DNA of 64,000 bases from Thermoanaerobaculia bacterium (GTDB lineage: Bacteria; Acidobacteriota; Thermoanaerobaculia; Thermoanaerobaculales; Sulfomarinibacteraceae): NCBI GenBank assembly GCA_027061805.1, contig JAMOWA010000051.1, forward strand, positions 49,718 to 113,717, written 5' to 3'. The translations under genes were made by a program, and so were the position numbers. The notes below the pieces were generated by a model. The model saw only the letters and a program-made list of their open reading frames with translations, made no database searches and was not told the DNA's origin. Shown piece after piece: positions 36,709-46,806 of the stretch. The first letter of the stretch is position 1. Each line of letters starts with the position of its first letter.

Positions 36709-39700
36709 ATGCAACGGCTCGGAAACCACGTTGTCCACATGGCCCTTCTCCTGACCCTGGTGGGCCAGACGGCACTCGCAAGGATCCCCGTGCTCGACCA
36801 GGAGAGCCGGGCCCGCCTGGATCCCCGCCTGGCCCGGGCCTGGGACGAGGGGGCCACGGAGTTCCGGGTGATCGTCCACCTGCTGGCACCCCCGGAGGCC
36901 CACATTCCGCTCGGGCCCCGGGGGGTGGAGTTTCCCGCTGCACGACTCGCCGTGGTGGAGGAGGTGGTCACCCGAGGCGTGGAAGAGATCCTGAAGGAGG
37001 TGGATTCCGGAGAGCTCCGGGTCGGCCACACCTACCGTCTCCAGCCGGCCTTCTCGGCGCGTGTCGACCGCACCACCCTGGCCTCCATCGCCGGGCGGCC
37101 CGGCGTGGACTGGGTGGAGCTGGACGAGGTCTGGCAGGCCTTCACGGCGGAGGGCCTCCCCATGATCCACGCTGACGTGCTTCATGCCCGGGGAATCGAC
37201 GGGTCCGGCACCTCCGTGGCCATCGTGGATACCGGCATCGACCCCCAGCATCCCACCCTGGGCGGTGGTCCCATTCCCAACGGCAAGGTGGTCTACGGCA
37301 AGGACACGGCCGACAATGACGATGATCCCGCCGACTGTGGCAGTCACGGCACCGCGGTGGCCTCCATCGCTGCCGGGCTCGCCCACTCCTGGGACACGGG
37401 GTTCAGCTTCGCCGGGGGCGTGGCGCCCGGGGCGGACATCCTGGCATACAAGGCCAGCCCCACCGGTGAGTGCGGCAGCTTCTACACCTCCGATGTGACC
37501 GCCGCCATCGAGGACGCCACGCTGCTCCGGGACACCTACAACGTGGTGGCGCTCAACCTCTCCATCGGGAGCTCCGGCGGCTTCGACGGCCCGTGCGACT
37601 CGCAGAGCTACCTCTACGCCTCTGCCATCAACGACGCCGTGGCCGCCGGGATCGCCGTCTTCGCGGCCGCCGGCAACAGCGCCCTCAAGGACGCCATCGC
37701 CAGGCCCGCCTGCCTCGCCAACGCCATCAGCGTGGGTTCGGTCTACGACTCCGACATCCAGAATACCTACCGGTACTGCGCCAACGACTCCTGCACCGAG
37801 ATCCTCTGTACCGACGCCTTCCCGAAGGCCGGGACGGTCACGTGCTACTCCAACTCGAGCTTCCAGCTGGATTTCCTGGCGCCTTCCGAGGACATCACCG
37901 CCGCGCGCCCCCACGGGACGACCCAGGGCTTCGGTGGGACCTCTGGCGCCGCCCCCTACGCCACCGGCGCCGCGGCCCTCCTGGCCCAGTCCAACCCGGA
38001 TCTGACGCCCGAGGAGATCCGCATGCTGCTCGGCCTCACCGGGCAGCCCATCACCGATGCCGACAACGGGATCACGCGGGCGCTCATCGACGTGGAGGCG
38101 GCCGCCGACCCCGTCACCCTGGGTATCGGCTCGCCCGGCAACGCGGCGATCCCCAATGCCACCGGTCTCCCCCTGGTCTCCACCACCACCATCGCCAGCG
38201 GGGGGACGGTGGAATCCATGACGGTATCCCTCAAGGTGGCCCACGGCAATCCCGAGCAACTTCTGGTGACCCTGGTCTCGCCGTCGGGGACCCGCGTGAG
38301 GCTCGAGGACCACGGGACCTTTGCGGGTGACGGCATCTACGCGGTGTATCCATCGGACCGCCAGCCCCTCGAGAGTCTCGACGCCTTCACCGGAGAGCCC
38401 GCCGCCGGCACCTGGACCCTCGAGATCCTGGACGACGATCCCGAGGAGAACCGGCTCAAGCCCAGCACCCTCGTGGCCTGGGGCCTCAAGATCGACACGG
38501 GCGGCACCGTGCAGCCACCCCAGTTCACCTCCTACTCGATTCCCGTGGCTGCCCACGTGAAGGGTGCCCCGGGAACCTTCTGGGTCACGGATGCGCGGAT
38601 CTTCAACCCATCTCCGACCCGGCCGATCAGCTTCACCCTCTACCTGATCCCGCAGGGGGAGGACGGCACCCAGGTCTGGTACCAGTCGCCGGTGACGATC
38701 CCGCCGCTGGCCATCCAGAGCCTCCCGGACCTCGTCCTGAACGCCTTCGGCCAGACCACGGCGGGACACCTCCTGGTCCAGAGCGACGGTGAACAGCTCC
38801 TGATGACCTCCCGGACCTACAACACGGGCGGGGAGGAGGGCACCTACGGCCAGTTCGTGGGCATGGACCGGGGCATCGACGGAATCGGGGCCGGTGACGG
38901 TTCCCTCCACATGCTGCAGCTCGCGTCCAACACCGGCTTCAGGACGAACATCGGCTTTTCCGAGGTTGCCGGGAAGACCGCCCGGGTCCGGGTGACCCTC
39001 TTCGACGGTGAGACCGGGCTTCCCGTGGGCGTCCCCGGCGAGTACACGGTGGAGCCCTTCTCCAATGCCCAGGTGAACACGATCTTCGAGGCGCTGGGAG
39101 CGGGCACCGTGGACAACGGACGGGCGCGGGTGGAGGTGATCGGCGGCGAGGGCCGCGTGGCCATGTACGCCTCGGTGGTGGACCGGCGGTCCGGTGACGC
39201 CATCTATGTCCTCGCGGCGAACCCGGTGAAGGCCACCTCCCAGGTCGTTCCCATCGTGGCCAGTGCCACGGGCAAGAACGGCACCCTGTGGCTCAGCGAC
39301 GTCCGGATCCACAACGCGGGGAGCAGCCCCGTGGCCCTCGACCTCGAGTTCCGCCCCGAGGTGGAATCCGCGGGGACCCCGGTCACCGTGACCCGGACCG
39401 TGGGAGCCGGCAGGATCCTGGCGCTGGACGACATCGTCGGAACGGTCCTCGGTCAGCCTGGTGCCCACGGCTCCCTGAGGATCGCGACGACCTCGGGAAC
39501 CCCGGCCAGCCTCCTGATCACCTCGCGCACCTACAATTCCGGCGGGGACAGGGGCACCTTCGGCCAGTCCGTTCCCGCCGTGGCCACGGGGTTCGGCACC
39601 GGCCGGTCCACCACCATCCTCCACCTGGACTCCTCCACGGCGTTCCGTGCAAATGTGGGTATCTGCGAGGTCTCAGGGGGTACCGTCACGGTCCGGTACG

Positions 39701-39927
39701 TGCTCAAGGACGGGAGCGGCCAGACGCTGGGAACCGGCATCCAGGAGCTCGGCCCATGGCAGGTCCGGCAGATCAACGACATCTTCGCGGACGTGGGCGC
39801 CTCTCCCAGGGAAAACACGCGCCTGGATCTCTTCCTGGATGCCGGCACCGGCACCTTCACGGCCTACGGCTCCCTTGTGGACGCCACCACAGGCGACGCC
39901 ATCACCATTCCCGTGCTGGAGTACTGA
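36709..39927 (+). CDS. Secreted S8 (subtilisin-like) serine peptidase with P domain and duplicated C-terminal module
   Basis: Triad VAIVDTGIDP / GSHGTAVASIAAG / GGTSGAAPYATGAAALL; P-domain AAGTWTLEILDDDPEE; signal peptide; GGAGG RBS. Confidence 0.92.
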   Translation: MQRLGNHVVHMALLLTLVGQTALARIPVLDQESRARLDPRLARAWDEGATEFRVIVHLLAPPEAHIPLGPRGVEFPAARLAVVEEVVTRGVEEILKEVDSGELRVGHTYRLQPAFSARVDRTTLASIAGRPGVDWVELDEVWQAFTAEGLPMIHADVLHARGIDGSGTSVAIVDTGIDPQHPTLGGGPIPNGKVVYGKDTADNDDDPADCGSHGTAVASIAAGLAHSWDTGFSFAGGVAPGADILAYKASPTGECGSFYTSDVTAAIEDATLLRDTYNVVALNLSIGSSGGFDGPCDSQSYLYASAINDAVAAGIAVFAAAGNSALKDAIARPACLANAISVGSVYDSDIQNTYRYCANDSCTEILCTDAFPKAGTVTCYSNSSFQLDFLAPSEDITAARPHGTTQGFGGTSGAAPYATGAAALLAQSNPDLTPEEIRMLLGLTGQPITDADNGITRALIDVEAAADPVTLGIGSPGNAAIPNATGLPLVSTTTIASGGTVESMTVSLKVAHGNPEQLLVTLVSPSGTRVRLEDHGTFAGDGIYAVYPSDRQPLESLDAFTGEPAAGTWTLEILDDDPEENRLKPSTLVAWGLKIDTGGTVQPPQFTSYSIPVAAHVKGAPGTFWVTDARIFNPSPTRPISFTLYLIPQGEDGTQVWYQSPVTIPPLAIQSLPDLVLNAFGQTTAGHLLVQSDGEQLLMTSRTYNTGGEEGTYGQFVGMDRGIDGIGAGDGSLHMLQLASNTGFRTNIGFSEVAGKTARVRVTLFDGETGLPVGVPGEYTVEPFSNAQVNTIFEALGAGTVDNGRARVEVIGGEGRVAMYASVVDRRSGDAIYVLAANPVKATSQVVPIVASATGKNGTLWLSDVRIHNAGSSPVALDLEFRPEVESAGTPVTVTRTVGAGRILALDDIVGTVLGQPGAHGSLRIATTSGTPASLLITSRTYNSGGDRGTFGQSVPAVATGFGTGRSTTILHLDSSTAFRANVGICEVSGGTVTVRYVLKDGSGQTLGTGIQELGPWQVRQINDIFADVGASPRENTRLDLFLDAGTGTFTAYGSLVDATTGDAITIPVLEY
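38545..39231 (+). repeat. C-terminal module copy 1 of the S8 peptidase
   Basis: AAHVKGAPGTFWVTDARIFNP...SRTYNTGGEEGTYGQFVG...GFRTNIGFSEVA...YASVVDRRSGDAIYV. Confidence 0.7.
39250..39924 (+). repeat. C-terminal module copy 2 of the S8 peptidase
   Basis: VASATGKNGTLWLSDVRIHNAG...SRTYNSGGDRGTFGQSV...AFRANVGICEVS...AYGSLVDATTGDAITIP. Confidence 0.7.
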
Positions 39928-40091
39928 GTCCCCTGCCCTTCGTCCGGGGATTCACCGGGGGCGCCCCGTCAGGGGTGTCGCTCGATGCAGACCCACCCCG
40001 CCAGGAGGAAGGGGAGGATCGCTCCGCACGGTCGGAACATCGTGGGTGATCCGGTCCGGAAGCTGCCGGAACCGGTGGCAGGAACCGGAAG

Positions 40092-40121
40092 GGGCCGGAC
40101 GGGACACCCCGTCCGGCCCCC
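40092..40121. terminator. Strong hairpin between convergent genes, probable terminator element
   Basis: Perfect 13-bp inverted repeat GGGGCCGGACGGG-ACAC-CCCGTCCGGCCCC; no T-run. Confidence 0.45.
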
Positions 40122-40144
40122 GGCAGTCCGATGCGATGGGAGAC

Positions 40145-41230
40145 TCAGCCGTTCTTCCGGGCGAACTCCTCCATGAAGGAGGCGAGCACGTCCACGCCCT
40201 CGGGCTCCATGGCATTGTAGATGGAGGCCCGGCAGCCGCCCACGGAGCGGTGCCCCTTGAGGCCCACCATGCCGGCAGCCTTCGCCTCGGCGATGAACTT
40301 CGCCTCGAGCTCCTCGGTGGGCAGGCGGAACACCACGTTCATGACCGAGCGGCTCCCCTTCTCCACCGGGCAGCGGTAGAAGTCGGGCAGGGCGTCGATC
40401 ACCCCGTAGAGGCGCTCGGCCTTGCCCTTGTTCCGCCGCTCCATGGCCGCGAGGCCGCCGTTGTCCTTGATCCAGCGGAGGACGTTGCGCACCATGTAGA
40501 TGGCAAAGCTGGGCGGCGTGTTGTACAGGGAGTCCTTGGCCACGTGGGTGGCGTACTTCAGGAGCGTCGGGATGCCGTCGTTGGCCCTTTCGAGCCAGGA
40601 CTTCCGCACGACGACCACGGTGACGCCCGAGGGCCCCACGTTCTTCTGGGCCCCGGCGTAGATGAGCGAGAAGGCGTTGGCATCGAAGGGGCGCCACAGG
40701 AAATCCGAGGACATGTCGCCCACCAGCGGCACGTCGCCGGTGTCGGGGAACTCGGTCCACTGGGTGCCACGGATGGTGTTGTTGCTCGTCAGGTGGACGT
40801 AGGCGGCATTCGGGTCGATGTCCAGCTCGTCCACGGCCGGGATCCTGGTGTAGCTCTCCCCGGCGCCGGACCAGGCCTCGCGGGCGTCCGCCACGATGCG
40901 AGCCTCCTTGATGGCCTTGTCCGCCCAGGCACCGGTCATGACGTAGTCCGCGGAACCTCCGGGGGCGATGAAGTTCATGGGCACCATGGCGAACTGGAGC
41001 GAGGCGCCGCCCTGGAGGAAGAGCACGTGGTGGTCGTCATCCAGCCCCAGGAGCTCCGCCACCAGGTCCATGGCCTCGTGGTGAAGGGCGTCGTACTCCC
41101 TGGAGCGGTGGGAGATCTCCATGACGGACATCCCCGTCCCCTCCCAGTCCAACAGCTCGGCGTGGGCCCGCTCCAGGGCCGCTGCCGGCAGTGTTGCGGG
41201 TCCTGCGTAGAAATTCCAGACCTTGCTCAT
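40145..41230 (-). CDS. serC: Phosphoserine aminotransferase
   Basis: [63 protein letters not shown]. Confidence 0.93.
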   Translation of the reverse strand: MSKVWNFYAGPATLPAAALERAHAELLDWEGTGMSVMEISHRSREYDALHHEAMDLVAELLGLDDDHHVLFLQGGASLQFAMVPMNFIAPGGSADYVMTGAWADKAIKEARIVADAREAWSGAGESYTRIPAVDELDIDPNAAYVHLTSNNTIRGTQWTEFPDTGDVPLVGDMSSDFLWRPFDANAFSLIYAGAQKNVGPSGVTVVVVRKSWLERANDGIPTLLKYATHVAKDSLYNTPPSFAIYMVRNVLRWIKDNGGLAAMERRNKGKAERLYGVIDALPDFYRCPVEKGSRSVMNVVFRLPTEELEAKFIAEAKAAGMVGLKGHRSVGGCRASIYNAMEPEGVDVLASFMEEFARKNG

Positions 41231-41245
41231 GTGGCTCCTCCTCCT

Positions 41246-42127
41246 TCACGCGATCTGATGCTCGAAATCTTCGAGCAGCTTCACCACCACATCGCCGATC
41301 CGCAGCATGTTCTCACGGCTGGAGGCACCGATGTGGGGTGTCATGATGACGTTGGGCGCCGAGAGGATCGGGCTCGACGGATCCGGCGGATCGGAGTACC
41401 ACACGTCCGTGCCGTAGGCCCTGACCTTCCCGGACTCCAGCGCCTTCGCCATGTCCTCCTCCACCACGCACTGGCCGCGGGCGGTGTTGACGATGACCAC
41501 GCCATCCTTCATGGCCGCCATGGTCTCCTCGTTGATCATCCCCCGGGTCTCCTCGGTGAGGGGCACGTGGAGCGAGATGTAGTCCGCCCTCCTGAAGAGC
41601 TCGGTGAGCGGAACCAGGGAGAGGAAATCATGATTCTTCAGCAACGGGTCGTAGGCGATGACCTCCATGCCGAAGGCCGCGGCCCGGCGGCCCACCTCCG
41701 TCCCGATGTTGCCGGCACCAACCAGGCCCAGGACCTTGCCATGGAGCTCGGTGCGCTTGAGCTCCTTCTTGGCCCAGCGCCCCTCCTTCATGGAGTTGTG
41801 GGCCTCGATGAGTCGCGTGGGCACCGCCACCATCAGCGCCATGGCCATCTCGGCCACGGCGATGGCAGAGGCCGAGGCCGTGTTGTAGACCCGGATGCCC
41901 TTGGACCGTGCGTACTCCACGTCGATGTTGTCCAGGCCCACCCCGCCCCGGATGATCAGCTTGAGGTTGGGGGCCGAGTCGATGTACTCGCGGGTGCACT
42001 TGGTCTTGGATCGCACCAGGACCACGTCCACCTCGGGGAGACGGTCCCTGTCGTCGGTCACCTCACCGAAACGTTCCAGCTGGGCCGGCAGGGATGGGTC
42101 AAAGGCGTCGGAGATCAGGATCTTCAT
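41246..42127 (-). CDS. serA: D-3-phosphoglycerate dehydrogenase (short form)
   Basis: IRGGVGLDNIDVEYA, GLVGAGNIGTEVGRRAAAFGMEVIAYDP, NTARGQCVVEEDMAKAL, TPHIGASS. Confidence 0.9.
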   Translation of the reverse strand: MKILISDAFDPSLPAQLERFGEVTDDRDRLPEVDVVLVRSKTKCTREYIDSAPNLKLIIRGGVGLDNIDVEYARSKGIRVYNTASASAIAVAEMAMALMVAVPTRLIEAHNSMKEGRWAKKELKRTELHGKVLGLVGAGNIGTEVGRRAAAFGMEVIAYDPLLKNHDFLSLVPLTELFRRADYISLHVPLTEETRGMINEETMAAMKDGVVIVNTARGQCVVEEDMAKALESGKVRAYGTDVWYSDPPDPSSPILSAPNVIMTPHIGASSRENMLRIGDVVVKLLEDFEHQIA

Positions 42128-42145
42128 GGCTACCTCCCGTAACGG

Positions 42146-43387
42146 TCAGTCATCGAGCGGCCTGACGATCAGGCCGGAACGGAGCTTGGGCTCGAACCAC
42201 GTGGACTTGGGCGGCATGACCTTTCCGGCGTCCGCCACGGAAAAGAGCTGTTCGATGGACGTGGGGTACAGGGCGAAGGCCACGGTCCACCCCCCGCTGT
42301 CCACCCGCTTCTCGAGCTCCTCGAGGCCCCGGATCCCACCGACGAAGTCGATCCGCTCGTCACTCCGGGGGTCACCGATCCCGAGGACCGGCGCCAGCAG
42401 GTTGTCCTGGAGGATGGCCACGTCCAGGCTTCGCACGGGATCGTCCGCCGGCCACGTGCCCGGCCGGGCCACCAGGCGGTACCAGGAACCGTCCAGGTAC
42501 ATGCCGAACTCATGGGGTGAGCCGGGACGGGGCGAACCGGTGGGCTCCACCGTGAACTTCTCCGAGATCTCCTCCAGGAAGGCCTCCTTCGAGCGCCCCG
42601 CGAGGTCCCGGACCACGCGGTTGTAGTCCAGGATCTTGAGCTGGTCGTGGGGGAAGATCACGGAGAGGAAGAAGTTGTAGGGCTCGTCCCCGGTATGGGC
42701 GGGGTTGGCGGCACGGCGCGCCTCCCGGACACGGACCGCAGCCGCGGACCGATGGTGCCCGTCGGCCACGTACATCTCGGGGACCTGCGCGAAGGCCTCA
42801 CGCAGCTCCTCGACGTCCACCGGGTTGTCCACGACCCAGACCGTGTGCTGGATTCCATCATCCGCAGTGAAGTCGTAGGTGGGCTCGCCGGACGTGAGCC
42901 GCTCCACCAGGCGGTCGATCTCCTCCCGGGCCCTGTAGGCCAGGAAGACCGGCCCCGTGTTGGCGTTCAGGGCCTCCACGTGCCGGGTGCGATCGTCCTC
43001 CTTGGCGCGTCGTGTGTGCTCGTGCTTCTTGATGAGATCCGCCTCGTACTCGTCCACGCTCGCTCCCGCCACCACGCCCGTCTGGACGTGATCGCCCATG
43101 CGCTGACGGTAGAGGTAGTAGGCCGGGCGGGCTTCCCGCACGAGAACCCCCTCCGCGATGAGGCGCCTGAGGTTTTCCGCACCCTTCGCATACACCTCCG
43201 GCGCGTAGAGGTCGGTCCCCTCGGGGAGATCGACCTCGGGCTTCACCACGTGAAGGAATGAGTACGGTTCACCGGCCGCCATGCGGCGGGCCTCGTCACT
43301 GGACAGAACGTCGTACGGAGGGCTCGCCACCCGCTCGGCCAGTCCCGGTTTCGGACGCCATGCTCGGAAGGACTCGATTCGTGCCAT
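42146..43387 (-). CDS. DUF1015-family protein
   Basis: VASPPYDVLSSDEAR, YADGHHRSAAA, adjacent to serC/serA. Confidence 0.85.
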   Translation of the reverse strand: MARIESFRAWRPKPGLAERVASPPYDVLSSDEARRMAAGEPYSFLHVVKPEVDLPEGTDLYAPEVYAKGAENLRRLIAEGVLVREARPAYYLYRQRMGDHVQTGVVAGASVDEYEADLIKKHEHTRRAKEDDRTRHVEALNANTGPVFLAYRAREEIDRLVERLTSGEPTYDFTADDGIQHTVWVVDNPVDVEELREAFAQVPEMYVADGHHRSAAAVRVREARRAANPAHTGDEPYNFFLSVIFPHDQLKILDYNRVVRDLAGRSKEAFLEEISEKFTVEPTGSPRPGSPHEFGMYLDGSWYRLVARPGTWPADDPVRSLDVAILQDNLLAPVLGIGDPRSDERIDFVGGIRGLEELEKRVDSGGWTVAFALYPTSIEQLFSVADAGKVMPPKSTWFEPKLRSGLIVRPLDD

Positions 43388-43518
43388 GGGCTCTCCTCGT
43401 GGAGTGGGATTCGGCGGCGGCGCCGCCACGTGAAATCTATCACATGCAGGGGTGGCACGCCACCTCATCAGGCCCCCGCCTGGGAGAACATGTCGCCCTT
43501 CCGAGAGACGTTCATCAC

Positions 43519-43962
43519 ATGTGCCGCCACCGTTCTCTCGCCCCGGCAGGTCTCGCCATCGCCACCCTTCTCCTGGCGTCCCGCACCTGGAACTCCCCCC
43601 CGAGGCCTCCGCCGGACGGGCCGCCTCCGGAGATCATCCCATCCGGGTGACCCAGCCGGAACCCGGTGAACGGCATTTCGGCGACCTCCGCATCCTCACC
43701 GGCGGCGAGAACGCCGAGACATCCCTCCCCATCGACGGGCCGGGGCTGATCTTCCAGTCCACCCGGCCACCGTACGCCTGCGACCAGATCCACACAACGA
43801 ACCCGGACGGCTCGGAGCTCGAGCAGATCACCTTCCCCGAGCGGTTCGACGGTTTCCCCATGTGGGCCCCCGACGGGAAGACCTTCGTCCGTCTTCTGCT
43901 CCAATCGCTCCGACCCGGCGCCCCACGAGACCAACGTCTTCGTGACCACCTGGACGGACTGA
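43519..43962 (+). pseudogene. Decayed TolB/PD40-type secreted beta-propeller gene
   Basis: Fragments in alternating frames: MCRHRSLAPAGLAIATLLLA (frame 1), GERHFGDLRILTGGENAE..LIFQSTRPPYACDQIHTTNPDGS + FPMWAPDGKTFV (frame 3), FCSNRSDPAPHETNVFVTTWTD* (frame 1). Confidence 0.7.
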
Positions 43963-44030
43963 GGCCCGGGAATCCTCCCGCACGGGCCCCTGCTTCCCTC
44001 CCCGCTCCGGAGAGGCTACAGTGCCGTGCC

Positions 44031-44771
44031 ATGGAGCTGTGGCAGTACGGGCTGCTGGCGCTGGTGGGGTTCGGTGCGGGGATCATCAACGTCCTCGCCG
44101 GCGGGGGTTCCTTCTTCACCATGCCACTCATGATCCTCATGGGCATGAGCCCGGCCACCGCCAACGGGACCAACCGGATCGCCCTGGCCGCCCAGAATGC
44201 CATGGCGGTCTCGGAGTTCCGGCGCCGCGGGTTCTCCGACTTCCGGCTGAGCTTCACACTGGCCCTGTGCACGCTGCCCGGCGCCATCCTCGGAGCCATG
44301 GCCGCCGTGCGCTTCGACCCGCTCTGGTTCAAGAGGATCCTCGCCGTCTTCATGATCGCGCTGCTCCCTGTGGTGCTCGGCGGCAGCCGGAAGGCCAGGG
44401 CCCGGTGTCCACGGAGGGGACGCCTGCTGGCCCACCTGGGAGCGGTGGGCATCGGGTTCTACGGCGGGGTCATCCAGGCCGGGACGGGTCCGATCCTCAT
44501 CGTGCTGCTGGTCACCACCCTGGGCCTCGACCTGGTCCGCGTGAACATGCACAAGGTGTTCATCATCGGGTTCTACATGCTCCCGTCGCTCGCGATCTTT
44601 GTCCTCAACGGCAACGTGGACTGGGCGGCCGGCGCGCTGCTTGCCGTTGGGAACACGGCGGGGGCGGCCATGGGCACCCACCTTGCGGTGGAGGGTGGTG
44701 AGCGGCTCATCCGTGTATTCGTGGCCGCGGCGGTGGTGGTCATGGCACTCAAGCTGCTGCTCTCCTCGTGA
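44031..44771 (+). CDS. TauE/SafE-family sulfite exporter/permease
   Basis: GFGAGIINVLAGGGSFFTMPLMILMGMSPATANGTNRIAL. Confidence 0.9.
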   Translation: MELWQYGLLALVGFGAGIINVLAGGGSFFTMPLMILMGMSPATANGTNRIALAAQNAMAVSEFRRRGFSDFRLSFTLALCTLPGAILGAMAAVRFDPLWFKRILAVFMIALLPVVLGGSRKARARCPRRGRLLAHLGAVGIGFYGGVIQAGTGPILIVLLVTTLGLDLVRVNMHKVFIIGFYMLPSLAIFVLNGNVDWAAGALLAVGNTAGAAMGTHLAVEGGERLIRVFVAAAVVVMALKLLLSS

Positions 44772-44857
44772 CCCTCCCGCCGCCCTCCGGTACCCGGTGA
44801 CATCACGGTCCTGCGCTGTGATACTCTCGAGATTCCAGGAGGAGCATCCGTCCACCG

Positions 44858-45196
44858 ATGTCCGATCAGCGGGTCTACAGGGTCATCTTCATCAACCAGG
44901 GTGAGACCTGGGAGATCTACGCCCGGCACGTGAACCAGGGCGGGCTGCTGGGCTTCGTGGAGATCGAGGAGCCCGTGTTCGGGGAGCGTTCGAAGCTCAT
45001 CGTGGATTCCTCGGAGGAGAAGCTCAAGACCGAGTTCGAGGGGGTCCGCAGGTTCCACGTGCCCGTCCACTCGGTGGTCCGGATCGACGAGGTGGAGCGC
45101 GCCGGTGCGGCTCGTGTGAGCTCCACCGGTGATGGCGAGGCCCGTGTGGCCCCCTTTCCCACCACGATCCTGAAGCCGCCGGGAGCCGGGTCATGA
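44858..45196 (+). CDS. DUF1820-family protein
   Basis: YRVIFINQGETWEIYARHVNQGGLLGFVEIEEPVFGERSKLIVD...VHSVVRIDEV. Confidence 0.8.
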   Translation: MSDQRVYRVIFINQGETWEIYARHVNQGGLLGFVEIEEPVFGERSKLIVDSSEEKLKTEFEGVRRFHVPVHSVVRIDEVERAGAARVSSTGDGEARVAPFPTTILKPPGAGS

Positions 45197-45374
45197 GCCT
45201 CACGGAGCAGCCGGTGCGGAGCCATTTCCGGACAACTTCCGGACAGTCCCGGGGCCGCCGGTTTCAACTGCAGGCGCCCCTTCACGAGACTCTTTCCGGA
45301 TACCGCGCGATAACCCTTGACAGTGCCGCGGCTTCCGGTTTATCGTTCAGGTCCTTGCGGAAGGGGGAGGTTGC

Positions 45375-45644
45375 ATGATCAAGTCCGATCTCGTCGAAAG
45401 AGTGATGGAAGCGACCGGTCTCGGGAAGCCGGCGGCCACGAAGGCCGTCAATGCCCTGTTCGAGGGCATGCGGGAGGCTCTCCTCCGGGGCGACCGGATC
45501 GAGCTCCGCGGCTTCGGGGTCTTCCAGGTGAAGGACCGCAAGCGCGGTGTGGGCCGCAACCCCAAGACCGGAGACGAGGTGGAGATTCCCCCGGGCAAGA
45601 CCATCCGTTTCAAGCCGGGCAAGGCTCTCCGCAACATGAGCTGA
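45375..45644 (+). CDS. HU-family DNA-binding protein
   Basis: MIKSDLVERVMEATGL...ELRGFGVFQVKDRKRGVGRNPKTGDEVEIPPGKTIRFKPGK; upstream TTGACA at 45317. Confidence 0.93.
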   Translation: MIKSDLVERVMEATGLGKPAATKAVNALFEGMREALLRGDRIELRGFGVFQVKDRKRGVGRNPKTGDEVEIPPGKTIRFKPGKALRNMS

Positions 45645-45649
45645 CCCCG

Positions 45650-46597
45650 TTGGCCCGGGAACAGCTCCCGACGCCATGGTACCCCGCCGGGAGTCCTCCC
45701 GACGGGGTTCCGGACTCTCCACCGCCACCCTACCGTCCACGATGGTGGCTCCACATCCTCCTGTTCGCGCTCACGCTTCTGAGCACGACCTTCTTCGGTG
45801 CGCTCTTCGCCGGTGACATTCCGGAGACGCTCGCAGCGCTCCCTCTCGGAGCGTTGATCCTCCATCCTGCCTTCATCATCGAGGGGCTCAAGTTCTCCGT
45901 CCCCCTGCTGACCATCCTGCTGGCCCACGAGATGGGGCACTACCTCGCCTGCCGCCGTCACGGCCTCCGGGCCACGCCGCCGTTCTTCATCCCGGCACCC
46001 TTCGGCATCGGCACCTTCGGGGCCGTGATCCGCATCAAGGAGCCCATCCGGAACAAGCGCCAGCTCCTGGACGTGGGCGCCGCCGGCCCCATCACGGGCT
46101 TCGTGGTCCTGCTCCCCTTCCTGGTGTACGGGGTTGCGGCCTCGAGGGTGACGGAGCTGCCCGTGGACACCGGGTACCTGTACTTCGGCGAACCCATCCT
46201 CTTCAAGGCCGTGGCCCGCCTGCTCCACCCGGACCTGGCGGCGGGCAACGACCTCCTGCTCCACCCCACCGGTTTCGCCGCCTGGTTCGGACTGCTGGTC
46301 ACCGCCCTGAACATGCTGCCCTTCGCCCAGCTGGACGGAGGGCACGTGGCCTACGCCCTCCTGGGTCGCCTCCACCGGCGCATCGTCTGGCCGCTCTGGT
46401 TCCTCCTCTTCGCCCTGGGCTTCCGCTGGACGGGCTGGTGGATCTGGGCGGTCATCGCCCTCGTGATGGGCGTCCGTCACCCCCGGATCTGGGACGAGGA
46501 CCTCCCGCTGGATCCCCGGAGGAGGCGCATCGCCGTCCTGGCCTTCGTGATCTTCCTCCTGTGCTTCATGCCCCAGCCGGTGGTTCTCGTTCCCTGA
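45650..46597 (+). CDS. Site-2 protease (M50) family membrane metalloprotease
   Basis: LLAHEMGHYLACRRHG (HExxH), NMLPFAQLDGGHV; start (TTG) uncertain. Confidence 0.85.
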   Translation: MAREQLPTPWYPAGSPPDGVPDSPPPPYRPRWWLHILLFALTLLSTTFFGALFAGDIPETLAALPLGALILHPAFIIEGLKFSVPLLTILLAHEMGHYLACRRHGLRATPPFFIPAPFGIGTFGAVIRIKEPIRNKRQLLDVGAAGPITGFVVLLPFLVYGVAASRVTELPVDTGYLYFGEPILFKAVARLLHPDLAAGNDLLLHPTGFAAWFGLLVTALNMLPFAQLDGGHVAYALLGRLHRRIVWPLWFLLFALGFRWTGWWIWAVIALVMGVRHPRIWDEDLPLDPRRRRIAVLAFVIFLLCFMPQPVVLVP

Positions 46598-46806
46598 GGC
46601 CCGCGCCGGAGGGGAAGCCGGACCGCCGTCCGCGACCCACGGTCTGGAAATACCATCCCGAGACAACGGTCCTCACGGAATGGAAAGAGGTGGAGAGGAT
46701 GATGGGGAGCTCGTGGTTCCCTGCCTGTCTCGTGGCCTCCTCGATTGCCATCCTCCCGCCCCCCTGTGGCGGTCCCTCCGCGGGCTCCCGTGCTACCCTT
46801 CCGGCC

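Noticed and set aside
35962-39624. 1220-aa minus-strand ORF opposite the S8 peptidase
   Set aside because: Antisense to a clear peptidase with signal peptide, triad and RBS; composition typical of GC-rich antisense frames.
43452-44771. 439-aa ORF read as one fusion protein (PD40 fragment + TauE)
   Set aside because: Real TauE starts at 44031; the upstream part is a decayed propeller gene that happens to be in frame.
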